From assembly GCF_004364975.1 (NCBI RefSeq), contig NZ_SOBW01000009.1:1-64000 (forward strand): a stretch of 64,000 nucleotides of DNA, read 5' to 3'. This document shows positions 20,669 through 27,454 of the stretch, piece after piece (position 1 is the first letter of the stretch; every line of letters begins with the position of its first letter). Source of the DNA: Gelidibacter sediminis. GTDB taxonomy: Bacteria; Bacteroidota; Bacteroidia; Flavobacteriales; Flavobacteriaceae. The position numbers and the translations under genes were made by a program. The notes under the pieces are model-generated. The model was not told where the DNA came from. It saw only the letters and a list, made by a program, of their open reading frames with translations, and did no database searches.

Positions 20669-21217
20669 TTAATCGTTTTGGTTTTGAATTATTGAATTAA
20701 CGGTCACTTCGCAAATAACGGGAGTGTTTGTGCCAATTTTTTTCTTGTCACCATAGTAACCGTAAGCTTTTTGGGAAGGAAATAAAAAGGTGACTGTTTC
20801 ACCTGGTTTCATAAGTTTTAGACCTTCTCGGAGTCCTGTAAATAGTTCTTCCTGATCCATCGCATAATCGCGTGGTTGGATGTCTTCGTCGGAATAGATA
20901 GCATTTCCATTGAAATCTTTCACATCATAATCAAAGTTGACGATATCTCCAAATGATGGCGTAATGGTATCTTTATCCACCTTTGTATTATAGTAGTACC
21001 AAAATCCGCTTTCTGAAGCAATATAGGTTTTGGAGGTGTCCGATTTAATGATGTTTTGAATTCTTTCAGTCTCTGCAGCATTTAATTTCTTGTTACGCTC
21101 AGCTGATATTTTTATAAAAGATCCTGTTTTTTGAGATATAGGTCTTCTGGCTTCAGGAGACTTGCAACTACTGATACCAAGGGCTAAAATAAAAATGAGA
21201 AGAATGGCTCTTATCAT
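20669..21217 (-). CDS. gldI: Gliding motility-associated FKBP-type isomerase GldI
   Basis: 182-residue lipoprotein with a signal peptide and lipobox ending at Cys18 (LGISSC). Residues about 75-178 form an FKBP-type PPIase domain (FTGLREGLKLMKPGETV, FLFPSQKAYGYYG). In Flavobacterium johnsoniae, GldI is required for gliding and belongs to the gliding/T9SS-linked gene set; that role is transferred from the family. The gene overlaps nrnA by four bases (ATGA) and is followed 3 bases later by the cyclophilin-FKBP gene, forming a tight minus-strand unit. The three T9SS cargo proteins in this window fit such a secretion context, although no core T9SS gene is visible here. Confidence 0.88.
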   Translation of the reverse strand: MIRAILLIFILALGISSCKSPEARRPISQKTGSFIKISAERNKKLNAAETERIQNIIKSDTSKTYIASESGFWYYYNTKVDKDTITPSFGDIVNFDYDVKDFNGNAIYSDEDIQPRDYAMDQEELFTGLREGLKLMKPGETVTFLFPSQKAYGYYGDKKKIGTNTPVICEVTVNSIIQNQND

Positions 21218-22230
21218 AAAGTTAAGTTGTGTTTATAGCTAGGCAATATACTAATAAATTTTTCAACAGTTTCATTTAATCCGAGGTCGCTTTTACCGCC
21301 AGCAGCGTTGGTGTGTCCACCACCGCCAAAGTTATCTCGAGAGAATTCATTTGCAGAGAAGTCTCCTTTACTCCGGAACGAAATCTTAATAATTCCCTCT
21401 TGCTTGTGTTCAATAAAAATAGCTGCGAAAATGATGTTTTTAATAGAAAGGCCATAATTGACGAATCCTTCAGTGTCACCTTTCCTAAAATTAGCCGCAT
21501 TTAACTCTTCTTGGCTGAGCGTAATATATGCCGTTCTATATTCCGGTAAAATTTTTAAATTTTTGAGGGCAACGCCCAATAATTGTAAGCGCTCAAAACT
21601 GTTGGTGTCGTAAATGGCATTGTAAATTTCAGAATGGTCGGCACCTTTGTCAATCAAATTAGCGGCAATCAGATGGGTTGTGCTGGTGGTTGACGGAAAC
21701 CTGAAAGACCCTGTATCTGTTAAAATACCGGTATATAAACAGGTAGCGACTGTAGAGTCAATGTGAGCGGTGTCATGTAACATATTAATAAAATTGTAAA
21801 CCATTTCACAGGTTGAACTCATAGTCACATCACTATACATATAATGGGCATACCCATCGGGTTGTTGGTGATGATCAATCATGATTTTTGTGGCCATCGC
21901 ATTCTCTAAAGGCATTTCCATAGCCCCTGAACGGTGAAGCGCATTAAAATCAAGCGTAAAGATGACATCGGCTTGTATAATCAATTGCTCAGCCTTTTCC
22001 CTGTCAGATTCATGAATAACCACATGTTCATGCCCAGGCAACCATTTTAAAAATTCAGGATAATCATTTGGCGCTATCACAGTAGCATTATGATTATGCT
22101 TTGCAAGATAGTGGTAAAGCCCTAAGGTAGATCCCATAGCATCGCCATCTGGGTTCTTATGTGGAACAATAACAATGTGTTTTGGCGCTGATAATAGTGC
22201 CTTTATGGCTTTAATATTGTGTTCAGTCAT
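21214..22230 (-). CDS. nrnA: DHH-family phosphoesterase, NrnA-like oligoribonuclease / pAp phosphatase
   Basis: 338 residues. The N-terminal DHH domain shows the metal-binding motifs VPHKNPDGDAMGS, TLDFNA and MIDHHQQP, and the C-terminal DHHA1 domain has the glycine-rich GGGGHTNAAGG. Length and order match the NrnA family, cytosolic enzymes that degrade very short RNA oligonucleotides and 3'-phosphoadenosine 5'-phosphate. Which activity dominates here cannot be read from sequence. It is the first gene of a minus-strand cluster and is divergent from ndk. A near-match -7 box (TATCTTCG) ends only 6 bases before the ATG. Confidence 0.9.
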   Translation of the reverse strand: MTEHNIKAIKALLSAPKHIVIVPHKNPDGDAMGSTLGLYHYLAKHNHNATVIAPNDYPEFLKWLPGHEHVVIHESDREKAEQLIIQADVIFTLDFNALHRSGAMEMPLENAMATKIMIDHHQQPDGYAHYMYSDVTMSSTCEMVYNFINMLHDTAHIDSTVATCLYTGILTDTGSFRFPSTTSTTHLIAANLIDKGADHSEIYNAIYDTNSFERLQLLGVALKNLKILPEYRTAYITLSQEELNAANFRKGDTEGFVNYGLSIKNIIFAAIFIEHKQEGIIKISFRSKGDFSANEFSRDNFGGGGHTNAAGGKSDLGLNETVEKFISILPSYKHNLTL

Positions 22231-22236
22231 AGCCCG

Positions 22237-22244
22237 CGAAGATA
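22237..22244 (-). promoter_or_regulatory. Possible -7 box for nrnA (TATCTTCG)
   Basis: One mismatch to TAnnTTTG. It lies 6 bases before the nrnA ATG, so a start at the usual distance would give an ultra-short or leaderless mRNA. No clear -33 TTG. Confidence 0.35.
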
Positions 22245-22288
22245 CAATTTTTTAATATCCATAATATGGTTTTTACTGATAAATGACG

Positions 22289-22296
22289 TACTTTTG
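22289..22296 (+). promoter_or_regulatory. -7 promoter box for ndk (TACTTTTG)
   Basis: Exact TAnnTTTG, embedded in ACGTACTTTTGC, a 12-base string also present before the J-domain/KTSC gene (59586-59597). It predicts a leader of about 100 bases for ndk. Confidence 0.55.
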
Positions 22297-22307
22297 CACG
22301 AAATTTA

Positions 22308-22367
22308 TTAAGGGTAAACAAAATGTAGTTAATACATTGGGCTTGTGTAAAGCATATCAACCCTTAA
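22308..22367 (+). promoter_or_regulatory. Structured 5' leader of ndk (possible)
   Basis: TTAAGGGT (22308-22315) is the perfect complement of ACCCTTAA (22360-22367). Between them AATGTA (22322-22327) and TACATT (22333-22338) form an inner hairpin with a 5-base loop. Both lie between the -7 box and the ndk start. I do not recognise a known riboswitch. Confidence 0.35.
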
Positions 22368-22403
22368 AAATAAAAATTAATTAGAATCAATTAAATTACA
22401 AAT

Positions 22404-22823
22404 ATGGCAACTAACAGAACATTTACAATGCTTAAGCCAGATGCAGTCGAAAAAGGACACATTGGTGCAATCTTAGAAAAAATCAGTGCTTCAGGCTTTA
22501 GAATTGTAGCATTAAAATTAACCCACATGACTACTGCTGATGCAAAAGAATTTTATGCTGTACACAGCGAAAGACCTTTTTACGGCGAATTGGTAGAATA
22601 CATGACGCGTGGACCAATTGTGGCTGCCGTTTTGGAAAAAGAAAATGCAGTTGAAGATTTCAGAACTTTAATTGGGGCTACCAACCCTGCTGATGCAGCC
22701 GAAGGAACAATCCGTAAATTATATGCAGCTTCTATTGGCGAAAACGCGGTTCACGGAAGTGATAGTGATGAAAATGCTGCTATTGAAAGTGCATTCCACT
22801 TTGCTGGTAGAGAAATGTTTTAA
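22404..22823 (+). CDS. ndk: Nucleoside diphosphate kinase
   Basis: 139 residues, the usual length of the family. The N-terminus [18 protein letters not shown] matches the conserved TxxxIKPDAV start of NDK, and the active-site segment [12 protein letters not shown] contains the histidine phosphorylated during catalysis. The enzyme moves the gamma-phosphate of ATP to NDPs and dNDPs in the cytosol, balancing nucleotide pools. It is a single-gene unit: divergent from nrnA, with its own -7 box and long leader, and a terminator just after the stop. Confidence 0.97.
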   Translation: MATNRTFTMLKPDAVEKGHIGAILEKISASGFRIVALKLTHMTTADAKEFYAVHSERPFYGELVEYMTRGPIVAAVLEKENAVEDFRTLIGATNPADAAEGTIRKLYAASIGENAVHGSDSDENAAIESAFHFAGREMF

Positions 22824-22842
22824 GGATAATACCCTTTAAAAA

Positions 22843-22876
22843 AAATAGCTTGGGACAATGTTCTAAGCTATTTTTA
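22843..22876 (+). terminator. Terminator after ndk
   Basis: AAATAGCTT (22843-22851) pairs with AAGCTATTT (22865-22873), followed by T residues, 20 bases after the ndk stop. Confidence 0.75.
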
Positions 22877-22896
22877 TGTTCTATATATTACAACAA

Positions 22897-22926
22897 AAAG
22901 CCCTGCAACATCAGTTGCAGGGCTTT
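22897..22926 (-). terminator. Terminator for the cold-shock gene
   Basis: AAAGCCCTGCAAC (22897-22909), loop ATCA, GTTGCAGGGCTTT (22914-22926): a perfect 13-bp stem that on the minus strand runs into TTTTTG. It lies 22 bases beyond the minus-strand stop. Confidence 0.88.
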
Positions 22927-22948
22927 ATCATTTAAAAAAGCTTATATA

Positions 22949-23140
22949 TTAGATAACTTTTACGTTAACTGCGTTTAATCCTTTTTTTCCTTCTGTAAGA
23001 TCGAATTCAACTTCATCGCCTTCACGAATTTCGTCGATTAATCCTGAAATGTGAACAAAATGTTCTTTGTTGTTTCCTTCTTCTACGATAAAACCGAAGC
23101 CTTTAGCATCGTTGAAAAATTTTACTGTTCCTTTACTCAT
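22949..23140 (-). CDS. Cold-shock protein, CspA family
   Basis: 63 residues starting MSKGTVKFF. A longer in-frame extension (to 23218) is rejected because the -7 promoter box lies inside it. The single OB-fold cold-shock domain carries RNP1 (KGFGFI) and RNP2 (HFVHIS), which bind single-stranded RNA or DNA. Such proteins act as RNA chaperones in the cytosol. The acidic C-terminal half (EIREGDEVEFDLTEGKKG) is typical. The gene stands alone, with a predicted leader of about 30 bases and a strong terminator. Confidence 0.95.
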   Translation of the reverse strand: MSKGTVKFFNDAKGFGFIVEEGNNKEHFVHISGLIDEIREGDEVEFDLTEGKKGLNAVNVKVI

Positions 23141-23175
23141 TGTAATAAATATTAAATTAATTGTATATAATAGTT

Positions 23176-23183
23176 CAAAGATA
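23176..23183 (-). promoter_or_regulatory. -7 promoter box for the cold-shock gene (TATCTTTG)
   Basis: Exact TAnnTTTG on the minus strand, 35 bases before the ATG at 23140. A TTTG lies 15 bases upstream, closer than the usual -33 spacing. Confidence 0.55.
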
Positions 23184-23357
23184 GTGCCAAAAAGAATACA
23201 AACTCCTTTTTGAACCATAAATATTTTAGAATGGCACCATCGCCCAATATCATTGGGATTGTGAGCAGTTGTAGAATGAATTTATGGGTTGAATTTTAAT
23301 GTAATTTCAGCTATCTCGATTACAAAAACGCTACAAATCAATGAAGTGAGCTAACAA

Positions 23358-23654
23358 TTAACGAAGAACTAATTTCTTAATCACGTCTTTTCCCAAAGAC
23401 TCATTGAGCATTGTAATGATCTTTTCCTTACCATAGCTCAGCTCTTCCCGAAGCACACTGGAACTTAATTGTACATAAAGTGTGTCTCGTTCTAACTGTA
23501 TGGCTGTAGTATAGTTGTTTACGCCATTGCCCATCATTTTTGCCCAAGCATCTCTGACATTTACTTTGTCCAATCCGGTTTGTAGATTATTTGTGTCTAC
23601 AAATTCTTGCAGAAGTTCGCTTATGGAGAGATTATCTTTATTGCGTTTTGCCAT
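23358..23654 (-). CDS. DUF721 / DciA-like protein
   Basis: 98 residues from MAKRNKDN; the alternative upstream ATG (23702) adds an atypical 16-residue tail and is less likely. It shows the DUF721 pattern: an N-terminal helix (ISELLQEFVDTNNLQTGLD), the motif VRDAWAKMMGNGV, then the beta-rich segment TLYVQLSSSVLREELSYGKEK. DUF721 includes DciA, a loader or partner of the replicative helicase DnaB in many bacteria lacking DnaC; that role here is inferred from family. recF lies two genes upstream on the same strand, so the genes may share a replication/repair context. Confidence 0.8.
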   Translation of the reverse strand: MAKRNKDNLSISELLQEFVDTNNLQTGLDKVNVRDAWAKMMGNGVNNYTTAIQLERDTLYVQLSSSVLREELSYGKEKIITMLNESLGKDVIKKLVLR

Positions 23655-23765
23655 AATTGGTGTTTTGCAGATGATTAGATGATTTGATTGGTATGTTTGC
23701 AAGACCTTAATATAAAATAGGCCTCTTTATACTGTAGTTAAAAAACAAAATACTTCTCTATTTTC

Positions 23766-24188
23766 TTATTTTTCTACTACTATAGGTTGAAAGCGTTTGT
23801 AAAGATACCGTACATTTTGTTCGTTTACAATCAAAAGTTCATCTTCCGTGGCCATTAACACGGTTTCTTTCCATTTAGCGTAGGGCGTGGTGTAATACAC
23901 ATTTAAACTGTCATTTTCAACTTTCAATGTCAATTGCTCCGCATCATCGGAGGTGGTGTAGGTGCCATCAAAACTAGGTTTCATTTTTTTTCTGAATCCT
24001 GTTAAACTATCAGAAACGCTAAAATAGTCAATGGTGTCACTATAGGTATATTCACGTTTGCTACCATCAGACAGCGTTACTTGGTCAATTTCCCAATATC
24101 CGTTTATTAAAGGAATAAATGCTTCAGGGTTATTGCTACAGGACATTATTAAGAAGAATAAAAGGCTAGAGATCCATAAATTTTTCAT
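23766..24188 (-). CDS. Lipocalin-like lipoprotein
   Basis: 140 residues with a lipoprotein signal peptide (lipobox LIMSC, Cys17). The mature part starts with a lipocalin-like NGYWEIDQVTLSDGS strand (compare the GxW motif) and continues as alternating short beta strands, as in small lipocalin-like domains of Bacteroidota. Ligand unknown. It lies 57 bases after recF on the same strand, between recF and the DUF721 gene. The function is not known; the fold assignment rests on the GxW start and the length. Confidence 0.7.
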   Translation of the reverse strand: MKNLWISSLLFFLIMSCSNNPEAFIPLINGYWEIDQVTLSDGSKREYTYSDTIDYFSVSDSLTGFRKKMKPSFDGTYTTSDDAEQLTLKVENDSLNVYYTTPYAKWKETVLMATEDELLIVNEQNVRYLYKRFQPIVVEK

Positions 24189-24245
24189 GTTGTAAATTTT
24201 ATTAATGAGGCACCCAAGTTGTGGTTTTTGGCGTCATTATATATC

Positions 24246-25325
24246 TTAGAGTTTAAATATTTTGTATGACTGGTGGACTTGTTTAATGATGTTTTCCGTT
24301 CTTTCGGCATGTGTATCGCTGATAAAGAGTTGGCCAAAATTTTCATTGTCGACCAATTCAATAATTTGTGCCACCCTGTTTTCATCTAATTTATCAAATA
24401 TATCATCTAATAATAAGATAGGGGAGACACCACTTTGTTGTTTAATGAAGTCAAATTGCGCAAGCTTTAGTGCAATTAAAAACGATTTTTGTTGCCCCTG
24501 ACTTCCAAATTTTTTAATAGGAAACCCGTCAATTTCAAAATTTAAATCATCTTTATGTATGCCTACTGTGGTGTACTGAACAGCTTTGTCTTTGTGAATA
24601 CTACTACTTAAAAGAGTCTCCAAATCGGCTTCATACAAATCGCTTTTGTAACTCAGGTGCACAGGCTCCTGCTGATTACTGATCGCATTGTAGCGCGACT
24701 TGAAAATAGGGATAAAGGTTTCGAGAAACAATTTTCTAATGGTAAAAATTTCAGACCCATATTGATGCAATTGGTCATTATACACTTCAAGGGTTTGTGC
24801 ATTAAAAGTATTGTTTAAGGCGAAATACTTTAATAGTGCGTTTCGTTGCTGAAGTACTTTGTTATAGTTGATAAGTTGGTTGAGGTAATTTTTGTCACTT
24901 TGTGAAATGACGCTATCAATAAATTTCCGTCGTGTTTCGCTACCTTCAATGATTAAATCTCTATCGGCTGGTGAAATAATGACTAAGGGGATAAATCCAA
25001 TATGATCGCTAAATTTTTCATATGCCTTGCCATTGCGCTTAATCATCTTTTTTTGTCCTTTTTTAAGCGATACAATGATTTTTTCTTCACGCTCTTCTTT
25101 TTCAAAAAGACCTTCTACTACAAAGAATTCCTCCCCATGACGGATGTTTTGGGAGGCAATAGGATTAAAATAACTCTTGCCAAAAGATAAGTTATATATA
25201 GCGTCTAAAACGTTAGTTTTTCCAATGCCATTGGCGCCCACAAAACAATTGATTTTCTGATCAAAAGTAAAGTCTTGACTGTCAAAATTCTTATAATTTA
25301 GTAAGGAAAGTGAGTTTAAAACCAT
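24246..25325 (-). CDS. recF: DNA replication/repair protein RecF
   Basis: 359 residues, normal family length. The N-terminus has the RecF signature [16 protein letters not shown] followed by the Walker A motif GANGIGKTN. Further on are the ABC-type signature [17 protein letters not shown] and Walker [17 protein letters not shown]. RecF is a cytosolic SMC-like ATPase that, with RecO and RecR, loads RecA at ssDNA gaps. The gene is divergent from the TPR gene at 25460 and heads a minus-strand run with the lipocalin-like and DUF721 genes. Confidence 0.96.
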   Translation of the reverse strand: MVLNSLSLLNYKNFDSQDFTFDQKINCFVGANGIGKTNVLDAIYNLSFGKSYFNPIASQNIRHGEEFFVVEGLFEKEEREEKIIVSLKKGQKKMIKRNGKAYEKFSDHIGFIPLVIISPADRDLIIEGSETRRKFIDSVISQSDKNYLNQLINYNKVLQQRNALLKYFALNNTFNAQTLEVYNDQLHQYGSEIFTIRKLFLETFIPIFKSRYNAISNQQEPVHLSYKSDLYEADLETLLSSSIHKDKAVQYTTVGIHKDDLNFEIDGFPIKKFGSQGQQKSFLIALKLAQFDFIKQQSGVSPILLLDDIFDKLDENRVAQIIELVDNENFGQLFISDTHAERTENIIKQVHQSYKIFKL

Positions 25326-25430
25326 GAAAATAATTCGCTTTTTAATAAGATTTTATTCAAGTGCGCGAAAGGATGTGCAAATTATTGAAAAATAACAAAT
25401 AATTTACCTTTTATATACCAATAAATATTA

Positions 25431-25438
25431 TAATTTTG
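25431..25438 (+). promoter_or_regulatory. -7 promoter box (TAATTTTG) before the TPR gene
   Basis: Exact TAnnTTTG, ending 21 bases before the ATG at 25460. The in-frame TTG at 25436 is part of this box, so it cannot be the start codon of the transcript made from it. Confidence 0.55.
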
Positions 25439-25459
25439 CGGCGCACAAATTACAATGAT

Positions 25460-26227
25460 ATGGCAACTTATAAGAAACGAGGATACAAACCAAAAACACA
25501 AGCTGAAAAGACTGAGGCTTTAGAAGACAATTCAACAACAGCTGAAGTATTTAATACTTTGGACGAGTCTGCTTCTAAAACTGAAGAATGGGCCGTTGAA
25601 AACCAAAAGTATATTATTGGTGCTGTAGCGGTAATTGCTGTAGTGGTTTTGGCGTATTTAGGCTACAACAAGTTTGTTGCAGAACCAAAGGCAAGTGAAG
25701 CTATGAACGAAATGTTTACGGCACAACAGTATTTTGAACGCGCTGTGAACGATACAAATGCTAAAGATTCACTATATACATTAGCTTTAAACGGTGGTGA
25801 AGGGAAGTTTGGTATGCTAGATATTATTAATGAGTACGGTGGTACACCTGCTGCTAATTTAGCAAACTATTATGCTGGAATGGCCTATTACAATTTGAAT
25901 GATTACCAAAACACTGTTAAGTTTTTGGGCGACTTCTCAAGTGATGATAAAATTTTGGCACCTATTGCAAAAGGAAGAATCGGCGATGCTTTCGTGCAAT
26001 TAAATCAGCCAGAAGATGCATTGAGTTACTATGAAAAGGCAGCAAGTTTGAATGATAATGACTATACTACGCCAATGTATTTATTTAAGGCGGGTACTGT
26101 GGCTTTGACATTAGGAAAGCAAGAGAAAGCATTGGATCATTTCAAATCTATAAAAGAAAATTATCCTAATTCTAATGAAGCATCTAATATTGATGTGTTC
26201 ATAGGACAGGCACAAGCAAGTTTGTAA
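25460..26227 (+). CDS. Tetratricopeptide repeat membrane protein
   Basis: 255 residues from the ATG at 25460 (MATYKKRGYKPK); the TTG eight codons upstream lies in the promoter box. A cytosolic charged N-terminus is followed by a single membrane span (about 49-70; YIIGAVAVIAVVVLAYLGY) and a periplasmic region of TPR-like helices (about 120-250; LANYYAGMAYYNLNDYQNTV, GRIGDAFVQLNQPEDALSYY, AGTVALTLGKQEKALDHF). The layout resembles YfgM-type ancillary proteins of the Sec/chaperone machinery, but this is structural similarity only. ribH follows after 4 bases and is probably co-transcribed. Confidence 0.85.
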   Translation: MATYKKRGYKPKTQAEKTEALEDNSTTAEVFNTLDESASKTEEWAVENQKYIIGAVAVIAVVVLAYLGYNKFVAEPKASEAMNEMFTAQQYFERAVNDTNAKDSLYTLALNGGEGKFGMLDIINEYGGTPAANLANYYAGMAYYNLNDYQNTVKFLGDFSSDDKILAPIAKGRIGDAFVQLNQPEDALSYYEKAASLNDNDYTTPMYLFKAGTVALTLGKQEKALDHFKSIKENYPNSNEASNIDVFIGQAQASL

Positions 26228-26231
26228 AAAC

Positions 26232-26717
26232 ATGGCAACGAAGAATCAAAATTTATCCGCTTACGATAAAAACACAATCCCAAATGCGAAAGATCTTCGG
26301 TTTGGGATTGTTGTTTCAGAATGGAATAGCAACATCACAAACAATCTTTATGAAGGTGCCTTGACCACTCTTATAGAGCATGGTGCACTGGCAGACAATA
26401 TCTATAGTTGGCATGTGCCAGGAAGTTATGAACTTATTTATGGCAGTAAGAAAATGCAAGAGCACCAAGTTGACGCTGTAATTGCTATTGGGTGTGTAAT
26501 ACAAGGTGAAACCAAACACTTCGACTTTGTATGTGAAGCAGTAGCCAACGGCATTAAAGACTTGAATGTCATGCATGATACTCCGGTAATATTTTGTGTG
26601 CTTACGGATAATGCGATGCAACAGTCTATCGACAGATCTGGCGGCAAACATGGTAATAAAGGGGTAGAAGCGGCGGTAGCGGCTATCAAAATGGCGGTAT
26701 TGCGTCGCGAAGCCTAA
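26232..26717 (+). CDS. ribH: 6,7-dimethyl-8-ribityllumazine synthase
   Basis: 161 residues. Conserved features are the substrate-binding FGIVVSEWNSNITNNLYEGA, VPGSYELIYGSKK, the catalytic-region GETKHFDFVCEAVANGI with its histidine, and PVIFCVLTDN. The enzyme condenses 5-amino-6-ribitylaminouracil with 3,4-dihydroxy-2-butanone 4-phosphate in the penultimate step of riboflavin synthesis, as a cytosolic pentamer or icosahedron. It follows the TPR gene after 4 bases. No other riboflavin gene is in the window. Confidence 0.97.
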   Translation: MATKNQNLSAYDKNTIPNAKDLRFGIVVSEWNSNITNNLYEGALTTLIEHGALADNIYSWHVPGSYELIYGSKKMQEHQVDAVIAIGCVIQGETKHFDFVCEAVANGIKDLNVMHDTPVIFCVLTDNAMQQSIDRSGGKHGNKGVEAAVAAIKMAVLRREA

Positions 26718-26726
26718 TTTATTAGC

Positions 26727-26767
26727 CAGTCTTCAGTTGGCAGTTTTCAATGCTCAATAGGCAGTTT
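26727..26767 (+). repeat. Degenerate CAGTTGGCAGT-type intergenic repeat, copy 1
   Basis: Directly after ribH: CAGT units appear as CAGTCTTCAGTTGGCAGTTT and again as AATAGGCAGTTT. Two related stretches lie at 31983-32030 and 47532-47566, also just after plus-strand stop codons. A further simple repeat (AACTCCCAACTCCCAACTCC) lies at about 26818-26837. Confidence 0.6.
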
Positions 26768-26922
26768 ATGTTGTTATTAAAGATGGCAGGTTCTATCTTA
26801 AGTATATTGCGAACCCCGAACTCCCAACTCCCAACTCCTCTTGGTTCACACTCGTAAACCTCACCTCAATTTCTCTTAACATATTTTAGCAGTTTAGACA
26901 TCGTTTTTCCTCGTATTTTGAG

Positions 26923-26930
26923 TACATTTG
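26923..26930 (+). promoter_or_regulatory. -7 promoter box (TACATTTG) before the small-protein/mutL operon
   Basis: Exact TAnnTTTG. Its last three bases are an in-frame TTG that could be mistaken for a start codon. It supports the GTG at 26958 as the true start of the following gene. Confidence 0.5.
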
Positions 26931-26957
26931 AAGTTCACAAAGGCAAAGCGTTCAATA

Positions 26958-27167
26958 GTGAATTTATTTAAACAACGTCAACCTAAACGTTTCAGTTACA
27001 CGCCTCGGCATCTCAAAGACCATCATAAAGATCAGTCTTATGGGTTTGAGCCTAAATGGCGTCAAAAAAACCTACGCAAAAAAAAGGCGCCAACATTGCT
27101 TATCTTACTAATTTTTTTAGGTATGGTAATTGGTGTATGGTACGTGTTAAGTAACTACGAAATTTAG
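26958..27167 (+). CDS. Small basic single-span membrane protein (FKxRQ family, first copy)
   Basis: 69 residues from the GTG at 26958. This start is chosen because it aligns with the start of the next gene (MNLFKQRQPKRFSYTPRH against MGIFKTRQNKKFNYIPRH) and because the upstream TTG lies in the promoter box. A very basic cytosolic N-terminus is followed by one C-terminal membrane segment (about 44-65; TLLILLIFLGMVIGVWYVL). The function is not known. It sits 5 bases before its paralogue and heads the mutL-rhomboid run. Similar proteins in databases may carry names borrowed from the nearby riboflavin gene; nothing here suggests that activity. Confidence 0.72.
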   Translation: MNLFKQRQPKRFSYTPRHLKDHHKDQSYGFEPKWRQKNLRKKKAPTLLILLIFLGMVIGVWYVLSNYEI

Positions 27168-27172
27168 AAATT

Positions 27173-27454
27173 ATGGGCATCTTTAAAACACGTCAAAACA
27201 AGAAATTTAACTATATCCCACGTCATTATAAAGGCGAAGGAAATCCATATGAGATCAAGCATAAATTTGATGATCATAGGAAGACTATTGGAAAGGTTGG
27301 TTTAAAAGGCACGTTTGAAAATGCTATGGATGACTTTAAGAACACTCCTGATCAGGCCGCAAATAAACGCACCCTCATTATCGCTGGGATATTAATATTA
27401 ATTTTCCTCCTGATCATAGGCTTTGATTTGTCAATATTCTTTCCAAAAGGCTAA
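27173..27454 (+). CDS. Small basic single-span membrane protein (FKxRQ family, second copy)
   Basis: 93 residues. The N-terminus MGIFKTRQNKKFNYIPRH is related to the preceding protein; a hydrophilic middle (about 20-65) is followed by a C-terminal membrane segment (about 69-88; LIIAGILILIFLLIIGFDLS) and a short tail. The function is not known. Its stop shares one base with the mutL ATG, so translation may be coupled. Conserved placement before mutL would suggest a co-expressed envelope protein rather than a repair role, but this is inference. Confidence 0.78.
   Translation: MGIFKTRQNKKFNYIPRHYKGEGNPYEIKHKFDDHRKTIGKVGLKGTFENAMDDFKNTPDQAANKRTLIIAGILILIFLLIIGFDLSIFFPKG

Noticed and set aside
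27173-27454. Riboflavin synthase subunit
   Set aside because: Only proximity to ribH would suggest it; the protein is a short single-span membrane protein without any riboflavin synthase feature.
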